Shown: positions 17,265-26,995, numbered from the stretch's first letter. The stretch is DNA of 34,083 bases from Alphaproteobacteria bacterium (GCA_030431935.1 JAUIIC010000015.1:1-34083), one strand, 5' to 3'. Made by a program: numbers and translations. The notes: generated by a model not told the origin, from the sequence alone.

Positions 17265-20123
17265 TCAGTTCTGTTCCGGCACCAGTATCTCGCGCTTGCC
17301 CACGTGGTTGGCGGGACTGACAAGGCCCTCTGTCTCCATCTGCTCCACCAGTCGGGCGGCCTTGTTGTAGCCGATCGCCAGCTTGCGCTGGATGTAGGAG
17401 GTCGAACACTTGCGGTCCTTGATGACGATCTGCACCGCCTGGTCGTACAGCGCGTCCTCGCTGTCGGTGTTCCCGCCAAGCCCCAGCACCAGGTCGATGT
17501 CGGATTCGGCGTCCTCGTCCGGGCCTTCCACCACGCCGCCGACATAGGCGGGCGGGCCAAAGCTTTTCAGATAGGACACGATCTCCTCGACCTCTTCGTC
17601 GCTGACGAAGGGGCCGTGCACGCGGGTGATCCGGGCGCCGCCCGCCATGTAAAGCATGTCGCCCATGCCCAGAAGCTGTTCGGCCCCCTGCTCGCCCAGG
17701 ATCGTGCGGCTGTCGATCTTGGACGTGACCTGGAAGGAGATCCGCGTGGGGAAGTTGGCCTTGATCGTGCCGGTGATGACGTCGACCGACGGACGCTGCG
17801 TCGCCATGATGAGGTGAATGCCCGACGCCCGCGCCATCTGCGCCAGCCGCTGGATGCAGGCCTCGATCTCTTTCCCGGCGACCATCATCAGGTCGGCCAT
17901 CTCGTCGACGATCACGACGATATAGGGCAGGAGTTCGGGCGCGAATTCCTCTGTCTCGAAGACGGGCTCGCCGGTTTCGTCGTCGAACCCGGTCTGCACG
18001 GTGCGCTTGAACAACTCGCCCTTGTCCAGCGCCTCGCGGACGCGGCCGTTGTAGCCCTCGATGTTGCGCACGCCCATCTTGGACATCTTGCGATAGCGGT
18101 CCTCCATCTCGCCCACGACCCATTTCAGCGCGACGACGGCCTTCTTGGGGTCGGTGACGACCGGCGACAGCAGGTGCGGGATGCCATCGTAAACCGACAG
18201 TTCCAGCATCTTCGGGTCGATCATGATCAGCCGGCATTCATCCGGCGTCAGCTTGTAGAGCAACGACAGGATCATGGTGTTGATCGCCACCGACTTGCCC
18301 GACCCCGTGGTCCCCGCGATCAGCAGGTGGGGCATCTTGGCAAGGTTGGCGATGACCGGATCACCGCCGATGTTCTTGCCCAGCGCCAGCGGCAGCCGCA
18401 TGTTCGAATCGCCGAAATCCCGGCTCGCCAGCATTTCCCGCAGGACGACCTTCTCGCGGTCCTCGTTGGGCAGTTCGATGCCGATGACGCTACGTCCCGG
18501 CACGGTGGACACCCGCGCAGACAGGGCCGACATGGACCGCGCGATGTCGTCGGCCAGCCCGATCACGCGGCTGGCCTTCAGGCCCGGCGCCGGTTCCAGT
18601 TCGTACATGGTGACGACGGGTCCGGGGCGGACGGTCACGATCTCGCCCTTCACGCCGTAGTCGTCCAGCACGTTCTCCAGCATCCGCGCGTTCTCTTCCA
18701 GCGCATCGTCGGACAGATGGTGCCGTTCGATCCCCGCAGGGTCCATGAGGAGCGACAGCGGCGGCGTCTCGTATTCCGCCAGGGACTCGTCAAAACGCAG
18801 GCTGGGCTGGCTTTCGGCCTGGGCGGCGCGCGACGGCTGCAACGTCTTGCGGGGCGTGTGCTGCACCACGCGGCGTGGTTCCTCGCGCGGGATCGGCGCG
18901 GCAGGGCGCGGCGGCGCCTGCACCAGTTCGGGTTCGGGCATGGACAGCGGGGGCTCCATCGGCACCCCGCTCTCGAAATCTTCGACCTCGTCGATCTCGC
19001 CGGCCTCGACGAAGGGCGCCGGCGGCACACGCACCACGTTCTTCAGGATCATCGGTTCAGGCCCGCGGCGGCGCGCGGTCAGCGGCGGCTCTCCATGCAG
19101 GCGCGCCCTGCCATGCGCATGGCGCACGCGGCTCTTCACCACGTCGGCGATCTTGGCGCGGATGCGGTCGTCGCCGTCGAGCACCTCGTCCTCGGGCTCC
19201 ACGACAGGCTCTGGCGCCTCGCGCTTCATCAGGCTGGGCAGACGCAGCCGCAAGGGGCCCTTGGCCTCGGCCGCGGGGGGGGCCGGCGCGCGCGGGACCT
19301 GCGTCAAGGCGGCCGGCGCCTTTGCAGGGTCGTCACGCGGCGCGCGCGGCACCGAAGCGCGCTGCACCAGCTGCGGTTCGGCCCGTTCCATGTGGTCGGG
19401 TACATCGCGCCCCACCTGCCGCGCCTGCCGCCGGCTCTCGGCCACGTTGCCCGCCTTCCTGACCGCCGAGACGGCACCACGGCCCAGCAGGGTCATCACC
19501 CCGCCATAGGCCAGCACCGCGCCGCCCGCCAGGAACCAGCCCGCACGCCGAAGCTCGAACCATGTGAAGCCCAGAACGCTCAGCCCAAGCACTAGGCTCA
19601 GGACCCCGAAGACCGCGGACAGGATCTTGAGCCCCAGCGCCGGATCGCCCGGGGCGACACCCAGCACCGCGCCCAGAACCGTGTCTCCGAACAGGCCACC
19701 AAGCCCGAAGGAATGCGTCCACGCCGCGCCGGGCACGAGGGTCGAGGCATAGACCGCCGCCACGGCGATCGCGATGGGCAGAAAGATGATGCGGTTCAGC
19801 GCCCGGCCGGCACCGCGATGCGACACGAACCGCAGGCCCCATCCGAAGGCCGTCAGCGGCAGACCCCAGGCCGCGTAGCCGACCATGATGTGAAGAACGA
19901 CGGCGACCGAGGCCCCGAACCGGCCGAGGATGTTCGACGCCGGTTCATCCGTGGCCGACAGCCAGCTGGGATCGTCCGGGACGTAGGACACCAGCAACAG
20001 CGTCAGGATCGCGCCCAGCCCCATCAGCATCAGCCCGATCAGCTCTCGGCCGCGCCGGGCGATCACCGCCTGCGTCTGGTCGTCGAAAAGCCGCTCTCGC
20101 TGTCGCGCCTGATAGGATGCCAT
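17265..20123 (-). CDS. ftsK: DNA translocase FtsK
   Basis: This 952-residue protein is a complete FtsK. Four or more transmembrane helices occupy about 28-215; a proline- and acid-rich linker follows to about 465; then the alpha and beta motor domains. Walker A GTTGSGKS is near 600 and Walker [13 protein letters not shown] near 735. The C-terminal gamma domain (about 885-950, with [22 protein letters not shown]) recognises KOPS-type DNA sites and activates XerCD at dif. FtsK pumps chromosome DNA at the closing septum. The gene starts 13 bases after the aminotransferase stop and is followed by lolA. The start [15 protein letters not shown] is consistent with alphaproteobacterial FtsK. Confidence 0.97.
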   Translation of the reverse strand: MASYQARQRERLFDDQTQAVIARRGRELIGLMLMGLGAILTLLLVSYVPDDPSWLSATDEPASNILGRFGASVAVVLHIMVGYAAWGLPLTAFGWGLRFVSHRGAGRALNRIIFLPIAIAVAAVYASTLVPGAAWTHSFGLGGLFGDTVLGAVLGVAPGDPALGLKILSAVFGVLSLVLGLSVLGFTWFELRRAGWFLAGGAVLAYGGVMTLLGRGAVSAVRKAGNVAESRRQARQVGRDVPDHMERAEPQLVQRASVPRAPRDDPAKAPAALTQVPRAPAPPAAEAKGPLRLRLPSLMKREAPEPVVEPEDEVLDGDDRIRAKIADVVKSRVRHAHGRARLHGEPPLTARRRGPEPMILKNVVRVPPAPFVEAGEIDEVEDFESGVPMEPPLSMPEPELVQAPPRPAAPIPREEPRRVVQHTPRKTLQPSRAAQAESQPSLRFDESLAEYETPPLSLLMDPAGIERHHLSDDALEENARMLENVLDDYGVKGEIVTVRPGPVVTMYELEPAPGLKASRVIGLADDIARSMSALSARVSTVPGRSVIGIELPNEDREKVVLREMLASRDFGDSNMRLPLALGKNIGGDPVIANLAKMPHLLIAGTTGSGKSVAINTMILSLLYKLTPDECRLIMIDPKMLELSVYDGIPHLLSPVVTDPKKAVVALKWVVGEMEDRYRKMSKMGVRNIEGYNGRVREALDKGELFKRTVQTGFDDETGEPVFETEEFAPELLPYIVVIVDEMADLMMVAGKEIEACIQRLAQMARASGIHLIMATQRPSVDVITGTIKANFPTRISFQVTSKIDSRTILGEQGAEQLLGMGDMLYMAGGARITRVHGPFVSDEEVEEIVSYLKSFGPPAYVGGVVEGPDEDAESDIDLVLGLGGNTDSEDALYDQAVQIVIKDRKCSTSYIQRKLAIGYNKAARLVEQMETEGLVSPANHVGKREILVPEQN

Positions 20124-20136
20124 GCGTCCCTCGTCC

Positions 20137-21321
20137 CTACCCGTACAAACAGGCGCGGATCTTCGTCAGACCGCGCCGCATCTCGTCCTCCGGCGCGACC
20201 ATCGCCACGCGCACATAACCGCTGCCGGGATTGCCCTGGTCGGTGTCACGGCTGAGATAGGCGCCCGGCAGCACGCGCACGCCGGTCTCCGTCCAAAGCC
20301 GGAATGCCGCCTCTTCGCCGTCGTTCACCGGCAGCCAAAGGAAAAACCCGGCCTCGGGCGACCGGTAGCCCGGCACCCCGTCGAAGATCTCGTCGGCGAT
20401 GTCGTACTTGCGCTGGTAAAGCGCGCGGTTCTCCTCGACATGGGTCTCGTCGGCCCAGGCCGCCTCTGCCACGCGCTGCAACGGCAGGGGCAACGGCGCC
20501 CCGGCATAGGAGCGCAGGCGCTTGATCTCTGCCATGCCCGCGGCCCCGCCGGTCACGAAACCCGACCGCAGCCCCGGCAAGTTCGACCGCTTGGACAGGG
20601 AGTGAAAGGCGAACACCCGCTCGGGGTCGGTGCCGCGCGCGTCAGCGGCCTCCAGCACACCGGGCGGTGGGGCGTCGCGATACAGTTCGGAATAGCACTC
20701 GTCCGCGAAGATCCGGAAATCGTGCCGCTCCGCCAGGTCCAGCAGGTCGTCCCAGTAGCCCAGCGATGCGACAACGCCCTGAGGGTTGGCCGGCGAACAC
20801 AGGAACGCAATCTCGACCCGGTCCAGAAGCGGCCCCGGAAGCGAGGCATAGTCCGGCAGAAACCCACTGCCCCGCGTCGCGGGCACGTAGACGGGCTGTG
20901 CGCCCACCGCCAGCGCCGCCACCGCGTAGACCTGGTAGAACGGGTTCGGCATCAGCACGACCGGGGTCTGCCCGTGCCGCGCGGTTTCCGGGCAAAGCGC
21001 CAGAACCGCGTTGAACAGCCCCTCGCGCGTGCCGTTCAGCGCCATGATCTGCGTGGCCGCGTCCACCTCGGCGCCATAGCGCCGGCCCAACCAGCCCGCG
21101 ATGGCCGCCAGAAGCTCTGGCGAGCCGTCGTTCGGCGGATACTTGGCGAACTCGTCCACGTGATCGGACAGGATCGACGCCACCCAGGCCGGAAACGGAT
21201 GCTTCGGCTCGCCGATGGACATGTGGATGACAGGCCCGCCAGGCGCATGCGAATCCAGCAGCGTCCGCAGGCGCGGGAACGCGTAATCCGGCAGGTTCGA
21301 AAACCTTTCAGGCACCTTCAT
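20137..21321 (-). CDS. Class I/II aminotransferase, DapC-like
   Basis: This 394-residue PLP enzyme has the fold type I hallmarks: Lys244 in [15 protein letters not shown] forms the Schiff base, Asp207 in [10 protein letters not shown] contacts the pyridine nitrogen, and Arg at GYVRVAMV near the C-terminus binds the substrate carboxylate. [11 protein letters not shown] near 34-44 and [10 protein letters not shown] are typical of the N-succinyldiaminopimelate aminotransferase (DapC) branch, which makes a lysine and peptidoglycan precursor. The specific function is therefore likely but not certain. It is the first gene of an apparent aminotransferase-ftsK-lolA unit, with 13 bases to ftsK. A small hairpin (AAGGGGTCG-TTT-CGCCCCTT, 21347-21366) lies in its upstream region. 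Confidence 0.88.
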   Translation of the reverse strand: MKVPERFSNLPDYAFPRLRTLLDSHAPGGPVIHMSIGEPKHPFPAWVASILSDHVDEFAKYPPNDGSPELLAAIAGWLGRRYGAEVDAATQIMALNGTREGLFNAVLALCPETARHGQTPVVLMPNPFYQVYAVAALAVGAQPVYVPATRGSGFLPDYASLPGPLLDRVEIAFLCSPANPQGVVASLGYWDDLLDLAERHDFRIFADECYSELYRDAPPPGVLEAADARGTDPERVFAFHSLSKRSNLPGLRSGFVTGGAAGMAEIKRLRSYAGAPLPLPLQRVAEAAWADETHVEENRALYQRKYDIADEIFDGVPGYRSPEAGFFLWLPVNDGEEAAFRLWTETGVRVLPGAYLSRDTDQGNPGSGYVRVAMVAPEDEMRRGLTKIRACLYG

Positions 21322-21416
21322 GGGGCTATGCTCAACTGCCTCTGGAAGGGGTCGTTTCGCCCCTTTTGCCAGTCATGCTACAGGCTTGGCCCCATCCGGT
21401 CCAGAAATCCGGCATG

Positions 21417-21437
21417 CCCCGGCCGCGCGGGCCGGGG
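21417..21437 (-). terminator. Hairpin after the amidase gene
   Basis: CCCCGGCC-GCGCG-GGCCGGGG is a perfect 8-bp stem about 12 bases after the amidase stop on the minus strand. There is no T-run, so termination strength is uncertain. Confidence 0.5.
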
Positions 21438-21448
21438 CCCTGTGGCAT

Positions 21449-22777
21449 TTACGCCAGCGCCGCCTCGGCCGCCGCGCCCAGCCGCAACAGCCGCGCCTCT
21501 GTCATCGGCGGGGTCAGGAACATGATGCCCGTGGACGGCACCCCCGTCGGCAGGGTCAGCCCCGCCAGCCCCATCAGGTTGCCCACCCGCGTGTTGCGCA
21601 GCGTCAGAAGGTTCTCGGTGACGTAATAGTCCGGGTCCGTCGCCAGCCGGTCCACCTTGGGCGGCAGGTTCGGGGCCGTCGGCAGGATCACCGCGTCATA
21701 GCCCGCCGTCGCCTCGATCCAGGCCGCCCGATGCCGCCGCAGTGCCTGCCAGGCCCGGATGAACTCGCGCGCGGGCGTGTCCCGCCCGCCACGGAACCGC
21801 GTCAGGATCTCGCCGAACATCTTGTCCGGCGCGGCCTCGATCTCGGCCTCCCAGCTGGCATAGCCCTCGGTCGCGAACAGGATCGGCGACAGGGCATGCG
21901 CCTCGGCCACGACGGGCAGCGCGCGCCGCTCGATCACCGCCCCCGCCGCCGCCAGCCGCGACACCGCGCTGTCGAAGGCGGCCGCCGGTTCGGGGCGCAA
22001 GTCGTCAAGCGCCAGGGTCTCCAGCACCATCAACCGCGCGCCCTTCAGCGTCGCGCCCGCAAGGTCCGCCGCCGGCGCGCCCTGCAGCGCCCCCAGCATG
22101 AGCGCCGCATCCTCCACCGTGCGCGTCAGCGGCCCCACCGTGTCGAAGCTTTCGCACAAGGGCACCACCCCATCGTTGGGCAAGAGGCCATGGGTGGTCT
22201 TCAGGCCCACAAGATCGTTCCACACCGCCGGCACCCGCACCGATCCGCCGGTGTCCGACCCCACCGCCGCCGGCGCCAGTCCGAACGCCACCGAGGCCGC
22301 CGCCCCCGAGGACGACCCGCCCGCCACCGCCTCGGCGTCGTTGACGGACGGCGGGGTCTCGGTCACCGGGTTGTAGCCCAGCCCCGAGAACGCCAGTTCC
22401 GACATGTGGGTCTTGCCAAGGCACACCAGCCCCGCCGCCGTGGCGCGGCGCAGCACCTCGGCATCGCGCGCGGGCACCCGGCCCGCCAAGAGCGCCGATC
22501 CCGCCTCGGTCGCGACGCCCGCCGTGTCGAACAGGTCCTTCCAGCTGACCGGCACCCCGTCGAGAGGGCCGCGCCGCTGGCCCAGGTCCGCCCGCCGCTT
22601 CGCCGCCGCGGCCTCGTCCATCGCCCGGTCAGGCGTCAGCCGCGCATAGATCCGGTCGCGCAACGGATGCGCCGCGATCGTCTCCAGCACCGCCTCGGTC
22701 AGTGCCACGGGATCGACCTTGCCCGCCGCGATCCCCCGGCCCAGTTCCGCCGCGCTCTTGCCTGCCCAGTCCGTCAT
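21449..22777 (-). CDS. Amidase signature family hydrolase
   Basis: This 442-residue protein belongs to the amidase signature family. The Ser-cisSer-Lys triad is visible: Lys80 in SWKDLFD, the cis-serine within GGSSSGAAAS (153-162) and the nucleophile Ser179 in GSDTGGSVRVPA. Members hydrolyse amides ranging from indoleacetamide to Gln-tRNA (GatA). It is not GatA, as no gatB or gatC is adjacent and it is shorter, so a catabolic amidase is more likely. The start at 22777 follows GGAGG; an upstream in-frame ATG at 22855 lacks one. It diverges from the UbiH-like gene, sharing an 81-base control region. Confidence 0.9.
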   Translation of the reverse strand: MTDWAGKSAAELGRGIAAGKVDPVALTEAVLETIAAHPLRDRIYARLTPDRAMDEAAAAKRRADLGQRRGPLDGVPVSWKDLFDTAGVATEAGSALLAGRVPARDAEVLRRATAAGLVCLGKTHMSELAFSGLGYNPVTETPPSVNDAEAVAGGSSSGAAASVAFGLAPAAVGSDTGGSVRVPAVWNDLVGLKTTHGLLPNDGVVPLCESFDTVGPLTRTVEDAALMLGALQGAPAADLAGATLKGARLMVLETLALDDLRPEPAAAFDSAVSRLAAAGAVIERRALPVVAEAHALSPILFATEGYASWEAEIEAAPDKMFGEILTRFRGGRDTPAREFIRAWQALRRHRAAWIEATAGYDAVILPTAPNLPPKVDRLATDPDYYVTENLLTLRNTRVGNLMGLAGLTLPTGVPSTGIMFLTPPMTEARLLRLGAAAEAALA

Positions 22778-22858
22778 GTCCGCCTCCGCTCGTTCGGCGC
22801 GACGGTAGCGGCCTCGCGGCGCATGGACAATCCCGCCTCGCGCGCCATAGTCCACCCC

Positions 22859-24079
22859 ATGGAACGCTATGACGTCATCATCATCGGCGGCGGTCTGAAC
22901 GGCACGTCACTGGCGCTTGCCCTGGGCCGCGCCGGCCTTGCCACCCTGCTGGCCGATCCGGTGCCCGAACCCGACCGCGCGGACCCCGGCTTCGACGGGC
23001 GCAGCTATGCGCTGTCGCACGCCTCCTGCCGGCTTCTGCGCGCGCTCGACCTCTGGACGCCGCTTGCGCCACAGGCCCAGCCGATCCTCGACATCAAGGT
23101 CACCGATGGCCGCCCCGGCGAGGGTCCTTCGCCCCTGATGCTGGAATTCGACCATGCCGAGATCGAGGAAGGCCCGATGGGCTGGATGGTCGAGGACCGG
23201 TACCTGCGCCGCGCGCTTCTGGCCGCGCTCGACGAGATCCCGAACGTCACCCGCCGCACCGCCCGCGCCGTCACGCACGAGGTCTCGGACACCACCGCCA
23301 ACGTGACGCTGGACGACGGCAGCACCCCCGCCGCCGCCATGATCGTCGGCGCCGATGGCATGACCTCGCCCACAGCGCGGCGCGCCGGCATCCGGCGGCT
23401 CGAATGGTCCTACGGGCAGACCGGCCTTGTCTGCGCCATCGCCCACGAGAAACCGCACCACGGCACCGCGCATCAGTTCTTCATGCCCGCGGGCCCGCTG
23501 GCGATCCTGCCGCTGTCGGGCAACCGCTCTTCCATCGTCTGGACCGAACGCACGCCCGAGGCCGCGCGCATAGGGGCGCTGGACGACGCGGGCTACCTCG
23601 ACGCGCTGCGCCCCCGCTTCGGCAGCTTCCTGGGCGAGATCGCGCTCGACGGCGCGCGCTTTTCCTATCCCCTGCTCCTGTCCGTGGCCCAGCGCTTTTC
23701 CGCGCCGCGGCTGGCGCTGATCGGCGATGCCGCGCACCGCCTGCACCCGCTGGCCGGCCAGGGCCTGAACGCTGGCCTCAAGGACGTCGCAGCCCTGGCA
23801 GAGGTGCTGGCCGACGCCAGCCGAAGGGGCGAGGACATCGGCCGCCAGGACGTGCTCGACCGCTACCAGACCTGGCGCCGCTTCGACACCGCCACGCTGG
23901 CGCTCGCGACCGACACGTTCAACCGCCTGTTCTCGAACGACAATCCCCTGGCGCGCGCGGTCCGCGACATCGGCCTCGGCGCGGTCAACGCCATGCCGCC
24001 CCTGCGCCGCGCCTTCATCCGCGAGGCGGCGGGCCTGACCGGCGACCTGCCGCGCCTCCTGCAGGGCCGCCCGCTCTAG
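22859..24079 (+). CDS. UbiH/UbiF/COQ6-family FAD monooxygenase
   Basis: This 406-residue flavoprotein has the N-terminal dinucleotide fold YDVIIIGGGLNGTSLALAL at 4-22 and the second FAD motif GDAAHRLHPLAGQGLN near 289-304, the form typical of ubiquinone ring hydroxylases. It would add a hydroxyl to the ubiquinone precursor ring with O2 and NAD(P)H. Which ring position (UbiH, UbiF, UbiI or UbiL) cannot be decided by eye. The ATG at 22859 fits the family start; another ATG 36 bases upstream (22823) is in frame, and neither has a good Shine-Dalgarno. A much longer upstream frame is an artefact of the amidase gene on the other strand. The TAG stop lies at the left end of a repeat element. Confidence 0.92.
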   Translation: MERYDVIIIGGGLNGTSLALALGRAGLATLLADPVPEPDRADPGFDGRSYALSHASCRLLRALDLWTPLAPQAQPILDIKVTDGRPGEGPSPLMLEFDHAEIEEGPMGWMVEDRYLRRALLAALDEIPNVTRRTARAVTHEVSDTTANVTLDDGSTPAAAMIVGADGMTSPTARRAGIRRLEWSYGQTGLVCAIAHEKPHHGTAHQFFMPAGPLAILPLSGNRSSIVWTERTPEAARIGALDDAGYLDALRPRFGSFLGEIALDGARFSYPLLLSVAQRFSAPRLALIGDAAHRLHPLAGQGLNAGLKDVAALAEVLADASRRGEDIGRQDVLDRYQTWRRFDTATLALATDTFNRLFSNDNPLARAVRDIGLGAVNAMPPLRRAFIREAAGLTGDLPRLLQGRPL

Positions 24080-24147
24080 GGCGTATCGCACTGAACCGGA
24101 ATCGAGACCTCGCGAGGGCAGACGAGTGCGTTTGTGTGCGACACGCT
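24077..24147. repeat. Stop-codon-supplying repeat element, copy 2
   Basis: It begins TAGGGCGTATCGCACT, with TAG being the stop of the UbiH-like gene, and ends GTGTGCGACACGCT. It is a shortened version of the element at 16451-16563, lacking most of the middle but keeping GGCAGACGAG. A 3'-end module starts four bases later. Confidence 0.85.
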
Positions 24148-24150
24148 CGA

Positions 24151-24210
24151 GGCTTCTTCTGTTCGAAAATACTCTCGGGGAGGGTTTGGGAGGGGCAGAC
24201 AGCCCCTCCC
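24151..24210 (+). repeat. 3'-end module, copy 2
   Basis: GGCTTCTTCTGTTC, GA, AAATACTC, then a G-rich stretch and the hairpin GGGAGGGGC-AGACA-GCCCCTCCC (24188-24210). No T-run follows. A second small hairpin GCCGC-TTCAAG-GCGGC follows at 24214-24229. Confidence 0.9.
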
Positions 24211-24242
24211 GACGCCGCTTCAAGGCGGCCAGCAAAAGGAAT

Positions 24243-24259
24243 GCCGCGCAAGGCGCGGC
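24243..24259 (-). terminator. Probable terminator of the Trm112-like gene
   Basis: GCCGCGC pairs with GCGCGGC around a three-base loop, nine bases beyond the stop on the minus strand, followed there by the T-rich ATTCCTTTTGCT. Confidence 0.6.
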
Positions 24260-24268
24260 GCCGCCTTC

Positions 24269-24451
24269 CTAGTCGTCGAGCGGGCGTGCCTCGTCGATCA
24301 GCATGACCGGGATGCCGTTCCGGACCGGGTAGGCCAGGTGCGCAGCCTTCGACACCAGTTCCTGCCGATCGGCGTCGAAACGCAGGGGCGCGTGGGTCTG
24401 GGGGCAGACCAGCGCCTCCAGCATCCGGCGATCCCAGGGCGCGTCACTCAC
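24269..24451 (-). CDS. Trm112/YcaR-like small protein
   Basis: This 60-residue protein matches the UPF0434/YcaR branch of the Trm112 family: [16 protein letters not shown], then [20 protein letters not shown]. Eukaryotic and archaeal Trm112 proteins activate methyltransferases; the bacterial role is poorly defined. The zinc-type CPxC seen in YcaR is reduced to one cysteine (Cys16, in CPQTH), and the later cysteine is absent, so a zinc site is unlikely. The start codon overlaps the end of the LON-domain gene by four bases (ATGA), showing translational coupling. Confidence 0.9.
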   Translation of the reverse strand: MSDAPWDRRMLEALVCPQTHAPLRFDADRQELVSKAAHLAYPVRNGIPVMLIDEARPLDD

Positions 24452-25092
24452 TGCATGATCTCTTCACTTGTGCCCCCGCGCAGCGCGAACTCGATCAGTG
24501 TTACCAGCGTCTCGCGCCGTGTCGACAGGGATGGTGCCTCCAGCAGGGCCTGCTTGTCTTCTGGCTCGAACGGACACAGCATGGACAGGGAGTTTATCAG
24601 AAGCTCGTCCTCGGCTTCCTTGAGCGATTCCCAGTCGGTCTTCAGTCCCTGGCTGTCGAAGAACCGCGCGAGCAGGTTCATGAACACCTCGCGATCAAAG
24701 GCCGGATCGCGTTCGGCGCCACCGAGATCACGGTCGAAGCCGTCCCAGTTGACCTCGCAGCGGCGATAGGGGGTGAACCCCTCGACCTCTGTCACCACGC
24801 GAAAGCGCGAGATGCCGGCCAGCGTTATCATGTAGCGCCCGTCCTCGGTCTCGGAGAAACCGGTCAGCCGTCCGGCGCAGCCGATGCTGTGCAGGCGTGC
24901 GGGCTTGGCGCCCGGCACCTCGTAGGGCTGGATCATCCCGATCAGGCGGTGCGACGTCTTCAAGGTGTCGTCCAGCATGGCCAGGTAGCGCGGCTCGAAG
25001 ATGTGGAGAGGCAGCCGCGCACGGGGCAGCAGCAGCGCCCCGGGCAGCGGAAAGACGGGGATCGTTTCGGGCAGGTCTGCGGCGGAAAACAT
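24448..25092 (-). CDS. LON peptidase substrate-binding domain protein
   Basis: This 214-residue protein is an isolated Lon N-terminal (LAN) domain: [30 protein letters not shown] at the N-terminus (residues 11-40), then [19 protein letters not shown] and a helical C-terminal half. There is no AAA+ or protease domain, and none is fused downstream. In Lon this domain binds substrates; the free-standing form is common in alphaproteobacteria but its role is unknown. It lies between cnoX (26 bases upstream) and the Trm112-like gene (four-base overlap), which suggests a protein quality-control cluster. No good Shine-Dalgarno was seen at the start. Confidence 0.92.
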   Translation of the reverse strand: MFSAADLPETIPVFPLPGALLLPRARLPLHIFEPRYLAMLDDTLKTSHRLIGMIQPYEVPGAKPARLHSIGCAGRLTGFSETEDGRYMITLAGISRFRVVTEVEGFTPYRRCEVNWDGFDRDLGGAERDPAFDREVFMNLLARFFDSQGLKTDWESLKEAEDELLINSLSMLCPFEPEDKQALLEAPSLSTRRETLVTLIEFALRGGTSEEIMQ

Positions 25093-25118
25093 GTGAATGA
25101 CCTAGGCCGTCTAGGGCC

Positions 25119-26027
25119 TCAGGCAAATATCATCGACGACAGTTTGCGGCGGCCCTTCTGGACGATCGGATCCTTCGGGGACAAAGCGTCGAAGATGGTG
25201 AAAAGCTGGGTCTTCGCCGCGCCCTCGTTCCACTCGCGGTCGCGCCGGAAAAGCTCCAGCAACTGGTCCACCGCCTCTTCCGTCTTGCCATGGGCGTGCA
25301 ACGCCACGGCAAGATCAAACCGTGCCTGATGGTTGGCCGGGTCGGCCTCGACCGCCGCCGTCAGCTCGGCCACCGGCCCGGCGTCCGCCGCCTGACGCGC
25401 CAGTTGCAGCGCCGCGTGGGCGTGTTCCAGTTCGGGCGCGGTGCTGATCTCGGCCGGCGCCCCGTTCAGGATCGCCTCGGCCTGGTCCAGGTCGCCCAGC
25501 GCGATATGCGCCCGAACGAGCCCGCCATAGGCCGCGGCGTGGGTGCCGTCCTCCTGCAGGATCGCGGCGAAGGTCTGGGCCGCGTCCACCGCCTCGCCAT
25601 CCGCCAGCATCTGCTCGGCCGCCTCGACGGCCTCGGACAGCCCGCCGTCGCTGGCCAGCGCGCTCAGCCGATCGACGAAGGCCTTGATCTCGGACTGCGG
25701 CACAGCGCCCTGGAACCCGTCCACCGGCTGGCCGTTGAAGAAGGCATAGACGGTCGGGATCGACTGGATGCGCAACTGCGCCGCGATGGCTTGGTTCTCG
25801 TCGACGTTCACCTTGACCATCTTCACCTTGCCGCCGGCGGCCTGCACCGCGGCTTCCAGCATCGGGCCCAGCGTCTTGCACGGCCCGCACCACGGCGCCC
25901 AGAAGTCCACGATCACCGGCACCTCCTTCGAGGCGTCGATGACATCGGCCATGAAGGTGGCCTCGCTGCCGTCCTTGATGAGGTCCCCTGCGGCGGGGGC
26001 GGCGGTGCCCTGACCCAGTTCCAGCAT
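25119..26027 (-). CDS. cnoX: Thioredoxin-TPR chaperedoxin CnoX (YbbN)
   Basis: This 302-residue protein has a thioredoxin domain (about 5-125) with a complete WCGPC active site at 46-50 and the cis-proline segment SIPTVYAF, followed by a TPR-like C-terminal region (about 130-302). That is the architecture of YbbN/CnoX, which holds proteins oxidised by hypochlorous acid and hands them to GroEL or DnaK. E. coli CnoX lacks the CXXC pair; the intact WCGPC here predicts real thiol-disulphide activity, as described for alphaproteobacterial CnoX. The ATG at 26027 follows AGGAG; an upstream frame is not used. xthA lies 52 bases upstream and the LON-domain gene 26 bases downstream on the same strand. 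Confidence 0.92.
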   Translation of the reverse strand: MLELGQGTAAPAAGDLIKDGSEATFMADVIDASKEVPVIVDFWAPWCGPCKTLGPMLEAAVQAAGGKVKMVKVNVDENQAIAAQLRIQSIPTVYAFFNGQPVDGFQGAVPQSEIKAFVDRLSALASDGGLSEAVEAAEQMLADGEAVDAAQTFAAILQEDGTHAAAYGGLVRAHIALGDLDQAEAILNGAPAEISTAPELEHAHAALQLARQAADAGPVAELTAAVEADPANHQARFDLAVALHAHGKTEEAVDQLLELFRRDREWNEGAAKTQLFTIFDALSPKDPIVQKGRRKLSSMIFA

Positions 26028-26079
26028 GATAGGCTCCTGTCCTTGTTCAGCGCAGTATATGTGCCGCGCGGGCGGCGGG

Positions 26080-26868
26080 TTAAAGGTCGAAAGTGGCAAA
26101 GACCGGCGCATGGTCGGATGGCTGCTCCCAGCCGCGGGCCACCTTCAGCACCCGCGATCCGTGCGCCGCGCCGGCAATGTCGGACGTGGCCCAGACATGA
26201 TCCAGCCGCCGCCCCTTGTCGGCCGCCTCCCAGTCCTTCGCGCGATAGGACCACCAGCTGTAGACCAGCCCCTCGGGGATGTCCTGCCGGGTGACATCGA
26301 CCCAGCGCCCGGCGTCCTGCGCCGCGCCCAGGTGTTCCACTTCCACGGGCGTGTGGCTCACGACCTTCAGAAGCGCCTTGTGCGACCAGACGTCATCCTC
26401 GCGCGGGGCGATGTTCAGGTCGCCCAAAAGGATCGCCTTCTCCGGTCGCTCCCGCGTGAACCAGTCCCGCATCTCTGTCAGGAAATCCAGCTTGTGCGCG
26501 AACTTGTCGTTCTCGTCCCGGTCCGGCACGTCACCGCCTGCGGGGATATAGTAGTTGTGGATCACCACCCCGTTCTCCAGCCGCGCCGCCACGTGCCGCG
26601 CGTCGCCCTTGCCGACGAAGTCGCGGTGCCCGGCGTCCTCCAGCGGCAGCTTCGACAGGATGGCCACGCCGTTGTAGCCCTTCTGCCCGCGCGCCACGAC
26701 GTGCCGGTAGCCAAGCGCCGCGAAGCGCTCCATCGGCATCTTGTCGACCGGCGCCTTGCACTCCTGCAGGCACAGGATGTCGGGCGCCTCTTCGGACAGA
26801 AGACGCTCGACCAGCCCCGCGCGCAGCCGGACAGAGTTGATGTTCCATGTGGCGATGGTGAACGGCAT
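26080..26868 (-). CDS. xthA: Exodeoxyribonuclease III / AP endonuclease
   Basis: This 262-residue protein is a full-length ExoIII-type nuclease. Conserved blocks are ATWNINSVRLR at 6-16, LQECK with the metal ligand Glu36, GYNGVAI, LLGDLNIAP, the YSWWSYR motif, LDHVW, and SDHAPV with His253 near the C-terminus. It cuts 5' to abasic sites and removes 3' blocking groups in base-excision repair. GGGAG lies just upstream of the ATG at 26868. It is probably the first gene of the xthA-cnoX-LON-Trm112 run and diverges from the small exported protein. Confidence 0.96.
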   Translation of the reverse strand: MPFTIATWNINSVRLRAGLVERLLSEEAPDILCLQECKAPVDKMPMERFAALGYRHVVARGQKGYNGVAILSKLPLEDAGHRDFVGKGDARHVAARLENGVVIHNYYIPAGGDVPDRDENDKFAHKLDFLTEMRDWFTRERPEKAILLGDLNIAPREDDVWSHKALLKVVSHTPVEVEHLGAAQDAGRWVDVTRQDIPEGLVYSWWSYRAKDWEAADKGRRLDHVWATSDIAGAAHGSRVLKVARGWEQPSDHAPVFATFDL

Positions 26869-26995
26869 CGGCAGGCTCCCGTGAACAGGCCGCGACCCTA
26901 TCCGCCGATTTGCGCGGTCTCAAGCGTGCGCGGTTGACCGGCACGCCACTTGCCGCAAGCCTGTGGTCATCGCCCGACTCGCCCAAGAGTGCCCG

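Noticed and set aside
17304-19595. A 763-residue frame antisense to ftsK
   Set aside because: Low-complexity composition and complete overlap with an intact ftsK on the minus strand; no motif.
21320-22858. Long N-terminal extension of the UbiH-like gene
   Set aside because: The added ~510 residues are arginine/histidine-rich noise lying antisense to the amidase gene; the family start is at 22859.
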